Source of the DNA: Nitrospira sp.
GTDB lineage: Bacteria > Nitrospirota > Nitrospiria > Nitrospirales > Nitrospiraceae
DNA length: 64,000 bases
Assembly (NCBI GenBank): GCA_029194725.1
Contig: JARFXQ010000003.1
Span: forward strand, 186,001 to 250,000
Reading direction: 5' to 3'
Each line of letters begins with the position of its first letter. The first letter of the stretch is position 1. The notes beneath the pieces are model-generated. The model was not told the origin of the DNA, did no database searches, and saw only the letters and a list, made by a program, of their open reading frames with translations. Shown here piece by piece: positions 18,091-27,198 of the stretch. Made by a program: the position numbers and the translations under genes.

Positions 18091-18894
18091 ATGAAGCTCA
18101 TCGTCTGTATCAAACAAGTACCTGCCACTGAATCCAAGCTCGTTCTGACGCGAAATGGGACGGACATCGAACGGGCAGGCCTCAACTTTGTCATGAATCC
18201 ATACGATGAGTTCGCCGTTGAAGAGGCGCTGCGGATCAAGGAACGACTCGGAGCCGAGGATGTGACTGCGCTGTCGCTTCGCCCGCATGCGGCTCAGAAG
18301 CCGGAGGAAGCCCTGCGGACCTGTCTCGCGATGGGTGCCGACAAAGCGATCTTGTTGAGCGATCCTGCCTTCGAAGGGGGTGACAGCTATACCACTGCAT
18401 TGGTCTTGGCGGCGGCGCTCAGGTGTCTGCCCTTCGATCTCCTTCTCTTCGGCAAACAGGCGGTGGATGACGACGGTGGGGCCGTGGGAATTCAGGTCGC
18501 AGAACTGCTGGGTCTTCCACACGTTGCCGTCGTGAATAAGCTGGAAGTCGATACTCAGAGTCGCTGCATTGTAGCCCATCGCCAAATCGAAGGCGGGGTC
18601 GAAGTAGTGGAGGCGCCACTCCCCTCATTGATTACCTGCCAGAAAGGCCTCAACGAACCTCGCTATCCGTCGCTCCCCGGCATCATGAAAGCCAAGCAGA
18701 AGCCACTGGAAATTTGGAACCGAGACAGAATCGGGTTAGAGCCGACAGCCATCGGCGTTGCGGGTGCCAAGGTCAACGTCGTACGCCTCGAATCGCCGCC
18801 GGCAAGACCGGCTGGCCGAATCATATCAGGCGACGCCGTTGCTGCCGTCCAAGAGCTCGTCAGATTGCTCCATGAAGAGGCGAAGGTGATCTGA
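18091..18894 (+). CDS. etfB: Electron transfer flavoprotein beta subunit
   Basis: 267 residues. Partner of EtfA; binds AMP and forms the mobile electron carrier between acyl-CoA-type dehydrogenases and ETF-QO. Family motifs: MKLIVCIKQVPATES at the start, NPYDEFAVEEALRIKE, LLFGKQAVDDDGGAVGIQVAELLG and GLNEPRYPSLPGIMKAK (the ETF signature region). It lies 11 nt after the ETF-QO stop and 22 nt before etfA, so the three form an operon. Confidence 0.96.
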   Translation: MKLIVCIKQVPATESKLVLTRNGTDIERAGLNFVMNPYDEFAVEEALRIKERLGAEDVTALSLRPHAAQKPEEALRTCLAMGADKAILLSDPAFEGGDSYTTALVLAAALRCLPFDLLLFGKQAVDDDGGAVGIQVAELLGLPHVAVVNKLEVDTQSRCIVAHRQIEGGVEVVEAPLPSLITCQKGLNEPRYPSLPGIMKAKQKPLEIWNRDRIGLEPTAIGVAGAKVNVVRLESPPARPAGRIISGDAVAAVQELVRLLHEEAKVI

Positions 18895-18916
18895 CGTCAT
18901 GCGTGGGGGTGAGAGA

Positions 18917-19909
18917 ATGGCCAATCCGATCCTGGTCTTCTGTGAGCAGCGTGCTGGCCGGCTGAAAAGGGTTGGGCTGGAAGCGTTAGGCCAGGCCTGT
19001 CGCCTGAGCAAGACGTCGAGCGGTGACGTCGTCGCCCTTGTTATCGGTTCCTTAGCCGGCTCCTTCACGCAAGAGCTTGCCGATCACGGCGCCTCGCGAA
19101 TCTTGCTCGCGGACGACCCTGCGCTTACGCACTATTCACCCGAACTCCTTACGACGATTGTGGCCGACATCGCCAGGCGCCTTGAACCACTCGCGATTGT
19201 GATGGGTGCGACCGCCATGGGAAAGGACCTTGCTCCGAAATTGGCGGCAAGGCTTGCGAGCGCGTTGTTGCAGGATTGTGTGGCGCTGGAGATGGAAGCC
19301 GACGGCTCATTGGTTGCGACCCGTCCGATCTATGGGGGAAAACTGCGAGCGGTCGTGAAGGCGAAGAAGCCGATCATGCAGGTTGTGACTCTCCGCCCAA
19401 GCGTCTTTTCACCGTTGAAGCGTAAGCCCACCGCCGATGTTTTCGTTGAAAGGCTCACGGTCTCGTGCGAGGCTACGCGGCCAATGGCCAGAGTCCGTGA
19501 AACACGGCAGACAGTCGAAGGCAAGAAAGAATTAACCGAGGCCACAACCATTGTTTCAGGAGGCCGAGGCCTCAAAGGACCTGGGAACTTCAAGCTAATC
19601 GAAGAACTCGCCGCGGCGCTGGGGGCAGCCGTGGGCGCGTCGCGCGCAGTCGTGGATGAGGGCTGGAGACCGCATAGCGACCAGGTTGGACTCACAGGCA
19701 AGACCGTCTCACCGCAGCTCTACGTTGCCTGCGGCATCTCGGGGGCCATTCAACATCTAGCCGGAATGTCTTCCGCCCGCACGATCGTGGCGATCAACAA
19801 TAACCCCAACGCACCCATCTTCAAACTCGCTACCTACGGCATCGTGGGAGATCTGTTTGAGGTTGTCCCGCTGTTGACGGAAGAAGTGAAGAAGCTGAAA
19901 GCAGGGTGA
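18917..19909 (+). CDS. etfA: Electron transfer flavoprotein alpha subunit
   Basis: 330 residues, FAD-carrying subunit of ETF. The start is set at MANPILVFCEQ (18917) because GGGGGTGAG lies just ahead of it; an in-frame ATG at 18899 only adds six residues. The C-terminal FAD domain is clear: VSGGRGLKGPGNFKLIEELA, ASRAVVDEGWRPHSDQVGLTG, PQLYVACGISGAIQHLAGM and VAINNNPNAPIF. It is convergent with the acyl-CoA dehydrogenase gene, only 16 nt apart, with no clear terminator between them. Confidence 0.96.
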   Translation: MANPILVFCEQRAGRLKRVGLEALGQACRLSKTSSGDVVALVIGSLAGSFTQELADHGASRILLADDPALTHYSPELLTTIVADIARRLEPLAIVMGATAMGKDLAPKLAARLASALLQDCVALEMEADGSLVATRPIYGGKLRAVVKAKKPIMQVVTLRPSVFSPLKRKPTADVFVERLTVSCEATRPMARVRETRQTVEGKKELTEATTIVSGGRGLKGPGNFKLIEELAAALGAAVGASRAVVDEGWRPHSDQVGLTGKTVSPQLYVACGISGAIQHLAGMSSARTIVAINNNPNAPIFKLATYGIVGDLFEVVPLLTEEVKKLKAG

Positions 19910-19925
19910 TCGACGTGAGGATCGG

Positions 19926-21080
19926 TCAAGTAAATGCTTTGATCCCCAACAGATGCGAACCAATCAACAGTTTCTGGATCTGCGACGTGCCTTCGTAGAT
20001 CGTGGCCACCTTGGCGTCACGATAGTACCGTGCGACAGGGGCTTCTTCGGAGTATCCATAGGCACCAAAAATTTGCACGGCATCGGTTGCAGCCCGCACC
20101 GCCGCCTCGGAAGCAAAATACTTGGCGATGGATGTCTCGACCGTATTGGGGATTCCTTGGTTCTTTAGATGGCCGGCCCGAAACACAAGGAGGCGTGCAG
20201 CATCCAGGTCCACCGCCATGCGAGCAATCATGTCCTGTACCAGTTGGAAACTCCCAATGGGCCGGCCGAACTGGTGGCGCGTCTTGGCGTACTCTGTAGA
20301 GGCGTCGAGACAGCCCTGGATAATCCCCGCACAACCGGCTGCGACGCTGAATCGACCGTTGTCCAAGGCTGACATGGCCACAGCGAACCCCTGACTGACC
20401 GATCCCAGCAAAGCGGTCTCCGGCACTGAACAGTTGTCGAAGATCAACTCACCGGTATCTGATGCGCGGAGCCCGAGTTTGTCGGTGATCGGCCTGGTTG
20501 CAAATCCAGGCGTGGCTTGTTCCACGAGAAAGGCGGCGATGCCGTGATGGCCTTTGGTCTTGTCAGTTTGCGCGAAGATCAGGGCAAGGTCAGCCACCGT
20601 TCCGTTGGAGATCCAGGTCTTGGTTCCGTTGAGCACCCAACCGACTCCCTGCTTCACGGCGGTGGTCTCCATTGAGGCAGGATCGCTTCCAGCGTTCGGC
20701 TCTGTGAGGCCGAAACAGCCCAACATACTGCCGGCGCACAGTTTTGGAAGGTACCAGTGTCTCTGATCTTCATTCCCCCATCGCACCAGACTCAGCGCAA
20801 CGAGCGAGGCCTGCACCGACAACGTCGTCCGCAACGATGAGTCTGCTCGACCTATTTCTTCAGTGATGATGGCGTGGCTGATGTAATCCAAACCTGAGCC
20901 GCCGTATTCTTTCGGGATCGGTCCTCCGAGGAAACCCATCGCGGCCATGCGGTTGACCAACTCGCGTGGAAACCGTCCCGCTCGATCACACTCCGCCGCC
21001 GCCGGCGCAAGCTCTTGCTCCGCAAATCGTCGAACAGTCTCTCTGATCAACCGCTGCTCATCGGTGAGTTCAAAATCCAT
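19926..21080 (-). CDS. Acyl-CoA dehydrogenase
   Basis: 384 residues, FAD-dependent alpha,beta-dehydrogenase of acyl-CoA thioesters, normal length. Visible parts: N-terminal helix MDFELTDEQRLIRETVRRFA, flavin site FGLTEPNAGSDPAS with LNGTKTWISNG, and the C-terminal catalytic Glu (about residue 363) in ATIYEGTSQIQ. The Glu position matches short-chain, isovaleryl-CoA or glutaryl-CoA-like members; the chain-length preference is not decidable. It faces the etf operon that would take its electrons. Confidence 0.92.
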   Translation of the reverse strand: MDFELTDEQRLIRETVRRFAEQELAPAAAECDRAGRFPRELVNRMAAMGFLGGPIPKEYGGSGLDYISHAIITEEIGRADSSLRTTLSVQASLVALSLVRWGNEDQRHWYLPKLCAGSMLGCFGLTEPNAGSDPASMETTAVKQGVGWVLNGTKTWISNGTVADLALIFAQTDKTKGHHGIAAFLVEQATPGFATRPITDKLGLRASDTGELIFDNCSVPETALLGSVSQGFAVAMSALDNGRFSVAAGCAGIIQGCLDASTEYAKTRHQFGRPIGSFQLVQDMIARMAVDLDAARLLVFRAGHLKNQGIPNTVETSIAKYFASEAAVRAATDAVQIFGAYGYSEEAPVARYYRDAKVATIYEGTSQIQKLLIGSHLLGIKAFT

Positions 21081-21091
21081 ATCGGCCCCCC

Positions 21092-21709
21092 TTAATCTCC
21101 GGCCTTGAATCGTTTCATCCGGAACAGATCCTCCCGCTCATGCTCTTCCAGGGTCTGCCGAATGTTCCTGATCTCTCGAGCCAACGCAGGGATCATCACT
21201 TCATTCAGCGCATTGATCCGGCGTGTCACTTTCTTCGTCTCGGATCCGAGCTTCTTCAGCCGCAACTCCACCGAGACGTTGCGGAGGATCGCTTCCAGGA
21301 CCTGTTCAAACCGTCGGGCGGTTTCGTCAATGTGCGTGGATACCCCTGAAACCGAATAGCCTCGGGCATCGAATGCTCGGATCACAGGGCCGTAGTGGAC
21401 TTCCGGAAATCGGACACCCCACACGTTACGTTCGGTCAGTTCGATGGATAGCGTCCGTTTTGCGGCGTACCCGGCCGATCGGAGCGAGGCACGGCCTTCC
21501 ATGCTGAGGGCCAACGTGAGGGTGGAGAGCGCTTGTCCCATGAGCGTCTCCATCTGTTCTCGACTTTCCACCACGCGATCCATCACGGCAAAGAATTCAC
21601 GCATCAGCGCCTCACGCTTGCTGCGAAGCAACGCCAACCCACGCTGAGCGACCTCGCTCCTGCGCTTCAGCAGCAACAGATTCATGCGTGTCCGTCCGGT
21701 GGAGTTCAT
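21092..21709 (-). CDS. V/A-type ATP synthase subunit D
   Basis: 205 residues, central rotor stalk subunit. The N-terminus GRTRMNLLLLKRRSEVAQRG and the C-terminal coiled-coil partner KKVTRRINALNEVMIPALAR are diagnostic. It is mostly two long antiparallel helices. Last gene of the V/A-ATPase operon, 66 nt downstream of subunit B and 11 nt upstream of the acyl-CoA dehydrogenase start, so read-through into that gene is possible. Confidence 0.93.
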   Translation of the reverse strand: MNSTGRTRMNLLLLKRRSEVAQRGLALLRSKREALMREFFAVMDRVVESREQMETLMGQALSTLTLALSMEGRASLRSAGYAAKRTLSIELTERNVWGVRFPEVHYGPVIRAFDARGYSVSGVSTHIDETARRFEQVLEAILRNVSVELRLKKLGSETKKVTRRINALNEVMIPALAREIRNIRQTLEEHEREDLFRMKRFKAGD

Positions 21710-21775
21710 GAGATCACCGAATTCGAGGCCGACGAGATAGAGGCTATATGCAAGCCATGAGTCGCACGTTGTTGA

Positions 21776-23194
21776 CTAGTCCCGCGTACTTCCATAGTAC
21801 CGTTCGATCAATTCCGGCTTCACCCTCGTCAGCCGCTCCTTGGGTTGATACCGCAAGAATCTCCATCCGAGATCCAAGGTCTCTTCCATCTCACGGCCCT
21901 GTGATCCTTGGCTCACGAAGTCCTGCTCAAAGTCCTGGGCGAACTTCAAGAACCGCCTGTCGGATTCACTTAGACCATCCTCGCCGACGATCGCAGCGAG
22001 CCGTCTGATGTCTCGGCCATGTGCATAGAAGGCATAGAGTTGGTCGGCCACCGACCGATGGTCCTCACGCGTCTTGCCGGGCCCGATTCCCAAGTTCATC
22101 AGCCGCGACAGACAGGGCAACACATCGATAGGAGGAAAGATGCCTTTGCGATGCAGCTCCCGGGACAGCACAATCTGACCCTCCGTGATGTACCCGGTCA
22201 GATCGGGAATGGGATGCGTCATATCATCATCCGGCATGGTGACGATGGGAAGCTGCGTAATCGAGCCGGGCTTGCCCTTGATCCGTCCTGCCCGCTCATA
22301 GATCGAAGCCAAGTCGGAATACATATACCCTGGATAGCCCCGACGCCCCGGGATCTCCTCGCGAGCCGTAGCGATTTGGCGCAGCGCCTCACAATAGGCC
22401 GCCATGTCGGTGAGGATGACCAGCACGTGTCGTCCGAGCGTAAACGCGAGATACTCAGCCGTCGTCAACGCGTACCTCGGTGTCAGGAGCCGTTCGATCG
22501 TCGGGTCATTGGCAAGGTTCACGAACATCACGGCATGCTCCATGACCCCGCTGCGATCGAATTCACCGAGGAAGAACGAGGCTTCACGGAACGTAATCCC
22601 CATAGCCGCAAACACGATGGTGAAAGGACCGGCTCCGGTCTCCTGACCAATGTCTACCCCCGGTTCCTGTCGCACCTTCGCGTGACGAACGATCTGGGCG
22701 ATCACTTCCTTGGCGGGCAAGCCGGCACCGGAAAAAATCGGCAGCTTTTGCCCTCGTACCAGCGTGTTGAGCGCGTCAATCGTCGAAATTCCAGTCTGAA
22801 TGAATTGGGAGGGTTTGTCCCGAGAGACGGGATTCATGGGCTGCCCGATGATGTCCATGCGGGCGTCGGGAATAATCGGCGGCAGACCATCAAGAGGCGC
22901 ACCGATGCCGCTGAACCGTCGGCCCAGCAGATCCGGCGAGAGATCCATGGTGGCGGCTGATTCCGTGAGCCGGACTCGGGTCCCAGTTACTCCCAAGCCG
23001 GTCGTTTCCTCCAAGACCTGGATGACGGCATGTTGCTCGGACAACTCGATCACCTGCCCCCGCCTGGCTTCTCCGTTGTCGAGCATGATCTCCACCAGCT
23101 CTCCAAGAGAAGCCTTCATCAGCCTCTCCACAAAAAGGAGCGGGCCGGCAATGCCGCTCACGGTCTTATATTCACGGGTGATCAGGTCATCCAT
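21776..23194 (-). CDS. V/A-type ATP synthase subunit B
   Basis: 472 residues, non-catalytic nucleotide-binding subunit of the A3B3 head. In place of the catalytic P-loop it has [14 protein letters not shown], as expected. Other family segments are [19 protein letters not shown] and [20 protein letters not shown]. The ATG shares one base with the subunit A stop (TAATG), which implies coupling. Confidence 0.95.
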   Translation of the reverse strand: MDDLITREYKTVSGIAGPLLFVERLMKASLGELVEIMLDNGEARRGQVIELSEQHAVIQVLEETTGLGVTGTRVRLTESAATMDLSPDLLGRRFSGIGAPLDGLPPIIPDARMDIIGQPMNPVSRDKPSQFIQTGISTIDALNTLVRGQKLPIFSGAGLPAKEVIAQIVRHAKVRQEPGVDIGQETGAGPFTIVFAAMGITFREASFFLGEFDRSGVMEHAVMFVNLANDPTIERLLTPRYALTTAEYLAFTLGRHVLVILTDMAAYCEALRQIATAREEIPGRRGYPGYMYSDLASIYERAGRIKGKPGSITQLPIVTMPDDDMTHPIPDLTGYITEGQIVLSRELHRKGIFPPIDVLPCLSRLMNLGIGPGKTREDHRSVADQLYAFYAHGRDIRRLAAIVGEDGLSESDRRFLKFAQDFEQDFVSQGSQGREMEETLDLGWRFLRYQPKERLTRVKPELIERYYGSTRD

Positions 23195-24924
23195 TACTTC
23201 AACTCTTGCTGCATCTTCTCAATCATCACCTGAGCCTGCTGGATGCAACTGTCTGGAGGCGTTTCCTTCATACGTTCAAGCTCGCTTCTCATTGGAGATG
23301 CGAGGAGTTGCTCGATCGGATGCCCCTGCTTTAACATGCCGTGACAGTATTCAAGAAACATCAGCTGAGCTTTGAGCATCCAGTACTGCTTCGCAAGCGG
23401 ACAGGCTGCGTCAACGTCGGAATAGACGTTTTGCCGAAGGTACTCCTCCCTGATGAGCCGGCTGACTTCCAGCACAATACGCTCCCGGTCTTGGACTGCA
23501 TCGATCCCCACAAGCTGGACGATTTCCTGCAGTTCCTCTTCTTTCTGAAGTAGCGCGGCCAGCTCGGTTCGAAGTTGCGGCCAGTCCGAGGCCACCTGCG
23601 CCTGAAACCACGGATCGAGCGAATGGGTGTAGAGAGAAAAACTCCGCTTCCAATCGATCGCGGGAAAATGGCGCCGATGAGCCAGATCCGAGTCCAAGGC
23701 CCAGAGCCCCCCTGTTATCTGCATCGAGCCTTGTGTCACCGGCTCTGAAAAATCTCCTCCGGGTGGTGAGATGGCGGAGACGATTGTCACTGATCCCTGC
23801 CGGTCTGTCTCTCCCAAACAGCGGACCCGCCCACTGCGCTCATAAAATCCAGCCAGTTTGGCGGCCAGATAGGTGGGGTACCCTTCCTCTCCCGGCATCT
23901 CTTCCAACCTGGCCGAGATCTCTCTGGTCGCCTCCGCCCAGCGCGATGTGCTGTCGGCCATGAAGGCGACGGCGTAACCCATGTCACGATAATATTCCGC
24001 CATCGTGATCCCCGTGTAGATCGAGGTCTCTCGCGCCGCCACCGGCATGTTCGAGGTATTGATGACAAGGATGGTGCGCTCCATGAGCGGCAAGCCGGTG
24101 GTTGGGTCTTTCAGCTGTGGAAACTCGGTCAAGACCTCTGTCATTTCATTACCCCGCTCCCCGCACCCTACATAAATGATGATGTCGGCCTGGGCATATT
24201 TGGCGAGTGTCTGCTCCACCACAGTCTTGCCGGTTCCGAACCCGCCGGGCACAATCACGGTTCCGCCGGAGGCGATAGGGAAGAGCATATCGAACACCCG
24301 TTGGCAGGTGATGAAGGGCACGATCGGAGGCAGCCGTTCGGTAACGGGGCGGGGCGTTCGCACCGGCCAGCGTTGTAACAGGGTTAAGGGACGATCGCCA
24401 TCGAGCCAGCCGATCGGTTCCTCGATCGTATAGGTGCCTGCCTGAATCGTGCAAAGCGTTCCGGATATTCCTGGCGGTATCAGAATGCGATGTTCGACCT
24501 TCTGGGTCTCTTGTACGACACCCACGCAGGTTCCACCGACGACTGCACTCCCCGGACGGACTGTCGGGGTGAACGCCCATCCCCTTGCTCTCGACAGGGC
24601 CGGCAAGACGAGACCACGCGCGATCCAGTTCCCCTGCTGAGTCGCCAGTAGGTCCAAGGGACGCTGGACTCCATCAAAGATGGCACCGAGGAGTCCGGGG
24701 GCGAGCTCTACGTGGAGCGGTTCCGCTGCATCGGTCACCTCTTCGCCCAGCATCAGTCCCGTAGTGTCTTCGTACACTTGAATCGTGGCTTCGCCGCCGC
24801 GAAGTCGAATTACCTCTCCGAGCAATCCTGTCCTCCCGACCGCGACACGATTGAAGATGCGGGTCTGCTCCATGCCGCGTGCAACCACGGTGGGGCCCGA
24901 GATCTTGACGATGGTTCCGCTCAT
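23194..24924 (-). CDS. V/A-type ATP synthase catalytic subunit A
   Basis: 576 residues. Hydrolyses or makes ATP in the cytoplasmic head. The P-loop GGFGTGKT lies at about 226-233, with the acidic region [20 protein letters not shown] and [20 protein letters not shown] further on. The bulge segment GVQRPLDLL is present. I place the start at [17 protein letters not shown] (24924): this ATG overlaps the subunit F stop by 4 nt and gives the usual length; the frame is open further upstream but that part lies inside subunit F. Confidence 0.95.
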   Translation of the reverse strand: MSGTIVKISGPTVVARGMEQTRIFNRVAVGRTGLLGEVIRLRGGEATIQVYEDTTGLMLGEEVTDAAEPLHVELAPGLLGAIFDGVQRPLDLLATQQGNWIARGLVLPALSRARGWAFTPTVRPGSAVVGGTCVGVVQETQKVEHRILIPPGISGTLCTIQAGTYTIEEPIGWLDGDRPLTLLQRWPVRTPRPVTERLPPIVPFITCQRVFDMLFPIASGGTVIVPGGFGTGKTVVEQTLAKYAQADIIIYVGCGERGNEMTEVLTEFPQLKDPTTGLPLMERTILVINTSNMPVAARETSIYTGITMAEYYRDMGYAVAFMADSTSRWAEATREISARLEEMPGEEGYPTYLAAKLAGFYERSGRVRCLGETDRQGSVTIVSAISPPGGDFSEPVTQGSMQITGGLWALDSDLAHRRHFPAIDWKRSFSLYTHSLDPWFQAQVASDWPQLRTELAALLQKEEELQEIVQLVGIDAVQDRERIVLEVSRLIREEYLRQNVYSDVDAACPLAKQYWMLKAQLMFLEYCHGMLKQGHPIEQLLASPMRSELERMKETPPDSCIQQAQVMIEKMQQELK

Positions 24925-25250
24925 CGCTTCAGCTTCAACTGATAGCCGATCGCCCGTCGGAGGAGACGGGCAAGATAGTGCTCTCGCGGTTCTCCCCCGC
25001 CTCTCGCCTGAGAAATCGGCATTGCATAGAAGACCGGGCTCACACTTTCCTCCAGCTCGATCTGGCACCTCTCTGGAAGCTCAGTCCGGTACTCGTCGTT
25101 ATAGATCACGATGCCCGGTTCCTTTGTTCGAAGGAGCGTAAGGAGCCGCTCCGCCGCCTCTTCCTTGGTGTTCGCCTCAGTCGCTTCGACGCCGGTCAAT
25201 CGCAAACCCAGCGCTGTGTCGGGATCGGTGATGACGATCAGGCGGGCCAT
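24921..25250 (-). CDS. V/A-type ATP synthase subunit F
   Basis: 109 residues, small rotor subunit next to D. It begins MARLIVITDPDTALGLRLTGVE, the usual subunit F opening, so I start there; an in-frame ATG four codons upstream (25262) is possible. Later EPGIVIYNDEYRTELPERCQ also fits the family. It overlaps the end of subunit C by 13 nt and the start of subunit A by 4 nt. Confidence 0.88.
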   Translation of the reverse strand: MARLIVITDPDTALGLRLTGVEATEANTKEEAAERLLTLLRTKEPGIVIYNDEYRTELPERCQIELEESVSPVFYAMPISQARGGGEPREHYLARLLRRAIGYQLKLKR

Positions 25251-26314
25251 AGGACCAGCCATTCCTCAATTTGTTCGTTCAGCATTCCCAAAGCCTTGCC
25301 TCGTAGGATCATTCTGATGTTGCGCACCTCGTTGGTCTTCTGCTCGATATACAAGATCGCCAGACCGATCCCCAGCGGATCCGGTCGAGAGAGGCTGGCT
25401 GCTTTGCGAACAGTTACAAGGTCCAATTTCCTCTCGACGAGTGGAAGAGAAATATGTTCCTTATCCGAAACTGAGCCTGCAAGCCAGCCGTAAGGGGTAG
25501 CATCGAGACCGGCGAGTCCATCCCGTATATCTCGGGCACCCACGACTGCCTCATAATGGGTTCGTGTGAACCGCCCCCCTGCCTTCAGGAAGTGCCGGCC
25601 GGCCTCTATGGACGATAGAGCGCTACCTTCAGCAAGGTAACGGAGCGCCGTCAGAAGATTGGCCTTATCCACAAGGAACAAGAGATAGTCCCTGACGGCT
25701 CGATCGTTGTCATTGCCATCAGCCACCAGTCGGGATGTGTGCACAACAGCGAACCGGTCGAGCTCAGACTCGAGCGGTTCCAGGTTGTCGGTCTCTCCAA
25801 GCAGATCCAGCCCGGTGCTGACAGGACGGGAAAGTGGATGGCGCCACGTTTCCAGCAGATGAGCCACGGCTTGCATGGTAGGCGCACGAGCAAGTTCCCC
25901 CACAGCGAAGTCATCCAGTATTCCAACCGGAAGCGTCGTCTCCAGGATTTCTTCGACCGGTGCGGCCGCCTGCTTCCCACGTAGCACTGCTTTCAGATTG
26001 TAGACATCCCATAGCAGGAACAGCCTGTTGATCAACTCACGCGAGCGATTGGAGAAGAAGCATCGAAGAACAGTGAGGTTCTGTGTAAGGTCCCGCCGGA
26101 GCGCTTCATCGATGCGAGCGACCGTCCCAACTGGATCGGCCGGACCGTATCCCGTGAAGGCTTGCTCCAACGGACAGGCATAGGGCGAACGCTTCAAGAT
26201 CTCGATCAGGCCGTCGAAGATCGCGCAGCCCAACAAGGATTCGTACTGGCCCCGGTTGAGAAGGCGGCCTTCCATGGCACGGATCCTGGCGTTGGTGTAG
26301 GCATAGTCAGCCAT
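25238..26314 (-). CDS. V/A-type ATP synthase subunit C
   Basis: 358 residues, the funnel-shaped V-type C/d subunit that joins the central stalk to the membrane ring. The N-terminus DYAYTNARIRAMEGRLLNRGQY and the repeated all-helical ELINRLFLLWDVYNLKAVLRGK are family-typical. It is placed 3 nt after subunit E, in the standard gene order. Confidence 0.9.
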   Translation of the reverse strand: MADYAYTNARIRAMEGRLLNRGQYESLLGCAIFDGLIEILKRSPYACPLEQAFTGYGPADPVGTVARIDEALRRDLTQNLTVLRCFFSNRSRELINRLFLLWDVYNLKAVLRGKQAAAPVEEILETTLPVGILDDFAVGELARAPTMQAVAHLLETWRHPLSRPVSTGLDLLGETDNLEPLESELDRFAVVHTSRLVADGNDNDRAVRDYLLFLVDKANLLTALRYLAEGSALSSIEAGRHFLKAGGRFTRTHYEAVVGARDIRDGLAGLDATPYGWLAGSVSDKEHISLPLVERKLDLVTVRKAASLSRPDPLGIGLAILYIEQKTNEVRNIRMILRGKALGMLNEQIEEWLVLWPA

Positions 26315-26317
26315 GTG

Positions 26318-26941
26318 TCATCGTTCGCGTTTTGACGTCGTGGTTGATGGCTGAACCCTGGCTGGATCTTCAGTGAACAACAGTCGGTTCAGCTCAATCA
26401 TCAGTTCTGGCTTTGCTTTGGCCAGACGACCGGCAAAGGAGTTGGTGAGGACCTCGCCATCGGCTTCGAGCCTCATCCCAAGACGGAGATCGCCCTGCTG
26501 TTGCTCTTCAACATGGATTCTCCGTTCTCTCAAGATATCTTCAAGGTACGGTCGCTCCCGACTGTCAATGAGCACTCGTGGTGATTGAGAAGAAGTAACG
26601 GAGAGTATTTCATTGAGGAGTAGATTGAGGATCGCCGTCCGAGCATTGCCGGTGAGAGTCATGGCCTTCTGACCGGCGCCACGCCACACTGTGTCTAGGA
26701 TCTCCCGCTTGGCCTGGAGCAAGACATGGCGAACAGAGAGCCTCGCGCTGCTCAGAATCGCAGTCCGCTGGGTGGATCGGGTTCGGCGGATGGTGGCGTC
26801 TGTCTCACGGTCCAAGATTTGGCACTGTTGTTGTGCCTCATGTACCAGGCGTTCAGCCTCGGTCTTGGCCTTACACACGATGGCTTCACTCTTGGTTCTC
26901 CCTTCTTCCAGCAGCGCGTCGATGAGTGTCTCGTACGGCAT
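26318..26941 (-). CDS. V/A-type ATP synthase subunit E
   Basis: 207 residues, peripheral stalk subunit. The first half is a long charged helix (about 5-95: EGRTKSEAIVCKAKTEAERLV), followed by a globular C-terminal part with VLTNSFAGRLAKAKPELMIELNRLLF. Pairing with the G/H-like coiled-coil protein encoded at the operon start is expected. It lies 8 nt after subunit K. Sequence divergence is high, as usual for E; context supports the call. Confidence 0.85.
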   Translation of the reverse strand: MPYETLIDALLEEGRTKSEAIVCKAKTEAERLVHEAQQQCQILDRETDATIRRTRSTQRTAILSSARLSVRHVLLQAKREILDTVWRGAGQKAMTLTGNARTAILNLLLNEILSVTSSQSPRVLIDSRERPYLEDILRERRIHVEEQQQGDLRLGMRLEADGEVLTNSFAGRLAKAKPELMIELNRLLFTEDPARVQPSTTTSKRER

Positions 26942-26949
26942 CGGGGGGT

Positions 26950-27171
26950 TTACTTCATGGCGAATAAAATCAGAATGGCGACGGTAAACCCGAAGATGAC
27001 CAACGTTTCCGGAATGACGAGCAAAATCAACATGGTCCCGAAGGTTTCGGGCTTCTCCAGAATCGCAGCAACCGCCGCTGCGCCGATCTTAGCTTGCGCC
27101 AACCCCGTAGCCAGGGCGGCCAGCCCAATTGCCAGACCCGCTCCGATTGCGATGAGTCCGATCTCTGTCAT
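26950..27171 (-). CDS. V/A-type ATP synthase proteolipid subunit K
   Basis: 73 residues and two TM helices, so a single-hairpin c-type ring subunit. Helix 1 contains ATGLAQAKIGAAAVAAI, and helix 2 carries the ion-carrying Glu in LVIPETLVIFGF. The sequence resembles the bacterial V/A-type proteolipid of Thermus. Coupling ion is not decidable from the Gln and Glu-Thr pattern alone. It sits between the I and E genes. Confidence 0.92.
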   Translation of the reverse strand: MTEIGLIAIGAGLAIGLAALATGLAQAKIGAAAVAAILEKPETFGTMLILLVIPETLVIFGFTVAILILFAMK

Positions 27172-27198
27172 GATCCTCCTCCATGGTTGTCCTCCACC

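Noticed and set aside
26950..27171. Na+ specificity of the proteolipid ring from Gln in helix 1 and Glu-Thr in helix 2
   Set aside because: As I recall, the H+-linked Thermus subunit K has much the same residues, so the pattern does not decide the ion.
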